Source: Candidatus Woesearchaeota archaeon (GTDB lineage Archaea > Nanobdellota > Nanobdellia > Woesearchaeales > WJKV01). Taken from it: 15,386 bases of DNA. Shown here piece after piece: positions 13,727 to 15,386 of this stretch. Both the position numbers and the translations under genes were made by a program. Location: assembly GCA_019323495.1 (NCBI GenBank), contig JAHWHE010000082.1, positions 1-15,386 of the forward strand, read 5' to 3'. The notes below the pieces were generated by a model that was not told the DNA's origin, made no database searches, and was given only the letters and a program-made list of their open reading frames with translations. Position 1 is the first letter of the stretch, and every line of letters begins with the position of its first letter.

Positions 13727-15386
13727 TTTTATTTTTTCCCGCACAACTTATATCTGTGCTTCTTATCGCGATAGGAGGAACTTGCTGTTTATAAAGTTTG
13801 AACAAGTCTACTGAATTTCCGTTCTTCTTTATTCCAAATTCGAAATCCTTTGTTGCGAATCCGATCACTCCGTTCTTCGGCACATTGCCTAGTCTTCTGA
13901 CTGCCCGCAAGCCTTTGTATGCGCTTTCGTATCCGTAAGGATGCTTGATTACTATTTGGTCTTCTTTCAGCTCAAGCTGGCCGCTCTCGATTGCAATAAC
14001 TTCCTGGTTTTCCGCACTAATCTTTACTCTTTCCTGTTCTGTGCATTTGCTCACATAATGTGAAGTTACAGGGAACAATAATTGTGCTTCGAAGTCTTTC
14101 TCTGTTATCTTCTGGCAATAACCGTCCTTGTGCCATTCGCATCCTATATCACACGGATCAAGATTGCATTTCTGTTCATTCTGCTCGTAATCAGAGCATT
14201 CCATGTCTTCTGCATCAGAACATTCATCGCATCCTGCGCCACCAAACAACAAGTATTGCGCCCCTGCGCCAAGCCCCGCTCCTGCTGGCAAACTCAGTCC
14301 TCCTGTTAAAAGGAAAAGAGGAGAACCTACTGCACCGCCAATAATTCCCCCTGTTATGAATCCCCTGTCTGCTGGCTCCCAGAAGCAGTTCTGCAGGCAA
14401 GGATCCACATCACAGAAGTTTTCATTAGGGTATTCACATTTGTTCTGCTTGACTTCTTCTGAACAATAATCGTAGGCAGATAATTGACTGACATCTGTGA
14501 CAATCTTTCCTCCTTTCACGAACTCCTCAACCCTGGCAATTGCAGTATCTTCAACTTGATATCTATAGGTAGATGTCATCTTTACAAAATAAGTTGTTGT
14601 CGCGCCTGTCAATAACGGCTTTCCTGACTCGCGCCTTTCTCGTATCCAGCAATCAAAAGACAAGAATTTCTCTATCTGCTCTGTTGTTATAGGATTCAAC
14701 AAATTATATTCTATTTCATTTGTATCGGACAATATTTTTGGCTTGGTTGTGAATTCTGGCTTGCAGTTGAACAATTCCATGTTGTCGGGCAAAATAATTG
14801 ATATGTTTTGTACTGCAATAATCTTTCCCTGTCTCCATAGATTTCTTAGATTAAAACCAAAAGGCGTTCCATAATCAGTGCTTATTCCAAAGCCAGGCTG
14901 GATTATCTGCGTTCCTGGTTCTACAGTCTCAACAGCGCCTCCTGTGATTGGCATGCCTGCTGGCGCAGCTATCTCTAATCTTCCCACGCCTAGCGGCTGT
15001 ATCTCTTCAAAACCAAGCCCTAATTCAACCGGGCCAGGAGTGTATTTTGCGATTGAAAGGTCGAGAGGGCTGTAGCCTGCTTCTGCCAGCAATTCTTCTC
15101 TGTCCTTTTCTAGTTTCGATTGGTATGGGACCAAGACAACAGGGACATATGCTTTTGTCGTGAAATCAAAATAAGCACTCAAAACAACCTTCTTAGGGCC
15201 GCTTGTTAGAGGCGTGAAATCGCAGTCCAATCTTGCACCGCCGCCTGCAAGGTCCAGCATTGTCAAATATCTTGGGTAGGCAGTAGCTGTGCCAAACTCC
15301 TCGACACGACAGTCAAAGAAAACAAAACATTCCTTTGTCAGTTTTTCCCTGCATTCTTTTATGTTCAGGCTTTCCCCTGTTATCGA
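13710..15386 (-). CDS. Large exported-type protein: paralogue core, Cys-rich glycine-zipper insert, degenerate M23/LytM-like C-terminus (5' end outside window)
   Basis: 558 residues are visible. The frame stays open to the right edge, so the N-terminus, and any signal peptide, is missing. Visible residues about 1-290 repeat the lipoprotein core. There is a hairpin AYFDFTTKAYVPV (71-83), where the two hairpin cysteines are Ala and Val, and a second-domain region with two cysteines and TSTYRYQVED. Next come two cysteine clusters, each ending in a CxxDPCxxxCxW motif (C325 and C407 begin the two copies). They bracket about 44 glycine-rich hydrophobic residues (342-385). The last part (about 436-533) reads like an M23/LytM fold, IVIKHPYGYESAY and IGFATKDFEFGIKKNG, but without the His/Asp zinc ligands. 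A TTG at 15266 and ATG at 15260 exist but cut the domain, so they are unlikely starts. Function unknown; an exported surface role is inferred. Confidence 0.75.
   Translation of the reverse strand, partial: SITGESLNIKECREKLTKECFVFFDCRVEEFGTATAYPRYLTMLDLAGGGARLDCDFTPLTSGPKKVVLSAYFDFTTKAYVPVVLVPYQSKLEKDREELLAEAGYSPLDLSIAKYTPGPVELGLGFEEIQPLGVGRLEIAAPAGMPITGGAVETVEPGTQIIQPGFGISTDYGTPFGFNLRNLWRQGKIIAVQNISIILPDNMELFNCKPEFTTKPKILSDTNEIEYNLLNPITTEQIEKFLSFDCWIRERRESGKPLLTGATTTYFVKMTSTYRYQVEDTAIARVEEFVKGGKIVTDVSQLSAYDYCSEEVKQNKCEYPNENFCDVDPCLQNCFWEPADRGFITGGIIGGAVGSPLFLLTGGLSLPAGAGLGAGAQYLLFGGAGCDECSDAEDMECSDYEQNEQKCNLDPCDIGCEWHKDGYCQKITEKDFEAQLLFPVTSHYVSKCTEQERVKISAENQEVIAIESGQLELKEDQIVIKHPYGYESAYKGLRAVRRLGNVPKNGVIGFATKDFEFGIKKNGNSVDLFKLYKQQVPPIAIRSTDISCAGKNKNVTQT
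14133..14198 (-). repeat. Cys-rich coding motif, copy 2 (C-x9-C-x4-C-x3-C-x-W)
   Basis: Encodes a second CxxDPCxxxCxW unit (CNLDPCDIGCEW) just after the glycine-rich hydrophobic stretch. Additional cysteines precede and follow it. The spacing of the last three cysteines and the Trp is identical to copy 1, which points to a duplicated disulphide module. Confidence 0.7.
14379..14438 (-). repeat. Cys-rich coding motif, copy 1 (C-x7-C-x4-C-x3-C-x-W)
   Basis: Encodes KCEYPNENFCDVDPCLQNCFW minus its first residue, in the large exported-type protein, just before the glycine-rich hydrophobic stretch. It shares the CxxDPCxxxCxW core with copy 2. Confidence 0.7.

Noticed and set aside
13742..13744. 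GTG at 13744 as the start of lipoprotein paralogue 3
   Set aside because: The ATG at 13726 gives a normal signal peptide (Lys-rich, hydrophobic, lipobox). The GTG only adds six residues and lengthens the overlap with the upstream gene.
13788..14081. Active M23 peptidase
   Set aside because: The HxxxD and HxH zinc-binding motifs and the YaHL histidine are replaced, so hydrolysis is unlikely even if the fold is M23-like.
14203..14469. Plus-strand open frame of 88 codons opposite the Cys-rich region
   Set aside because: It is Pro/Ser/Ala-rich in composition, as expected for the antisense of a Gly/Cys-rich gene, with no promoter or ribosome binding site. The minus-strand frame has clear domain structure.
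15258..15266. TTG/ATG at 15266 and 15260 as the start of the large exported-type protein
   Set aside because: The frame continues without a stop to the right edge with similar Cys-containing sequence. A start here would cut into the shared beta domain and leave no signal peptide.

Overview
The window looks like a chromosomal segment of a small-genome archaeon. The informational genes are all of archaeal type: FEN1 with a C-terminal PCNA-binding motif, Trm5-like tRNA methyltransferase, proteasome-activating nucleotidase (PAN), archaeal/eukaryal-type tyrosyl-tRNA synthetase and replication factor C small subunit. Genes are tightly packed, with many overlaps. TATA-like boxes lie about 25-30 nt before either the start codon (leaderless genes) or a short leader with a purine-rich ribosome binding site. 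A DPANN-type lineage (for example Woesearchaeota or Pacearchaeota) is my best guess, but this is inference and not proven by the sequence. No rRNA, tRNA, insertion sequence or CRISPR array was found, and no gene-free stretch exceeds about 135 bp.

Layout. Positions 1-2005 (+): fen1, cut by the left edge, overlaps trm5 by 10 bp. Positions 2000-3762 (-): a pan-rlmE operon converges on trm5 with a 6 bp 3' overlap. Positions 3882-4043 (+): a 53-residue membrane protein, divergent from pan. Positions 4079-7962 (-): a tyrS-tldD-tldE operon encodes a tRNA synthetase and both halves of the TldD/TldE protease. Positions 8065-10628 (+): four separately promoted genes encode an orphan Cas4-like Fe-S nuclease, an unknown 76-residue protein, a PRC-barrel protein and RfcS.

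Positions 10659-15386 (-) are the unusual part: a cluster of four exported-type proteins, read right to left. The first is a large cysteine-rich protein that runs off the right edge. It is followed by three consecutive lipoprotein genes. The four proteins appear to be paralogues that share a two-domain, probably beta-rich core with a conserved beta-hairpin (Cys-x11-Cys in the lipoproteins). The large member adds a glycine-rich hydrophobic segment bracketed by two copies of a CxxDPCxxxCxW motif. It ends in what reads as a degenerate M23/LytM-like peptidase domain that has lost its zinc ligands. This cluster is the best candidate for an undescribed surface system.

Functionally, fen1 and rfcS belong to PCNA-centred DNA replication. 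trm5, rlmE and tyrS belong to translation, and pan and tldDE to protein turnover. The right-hand cluster faces the cell exterior and may act in envelope structure, attachment or cell-cell contact; that role is inferred only from its architecture.
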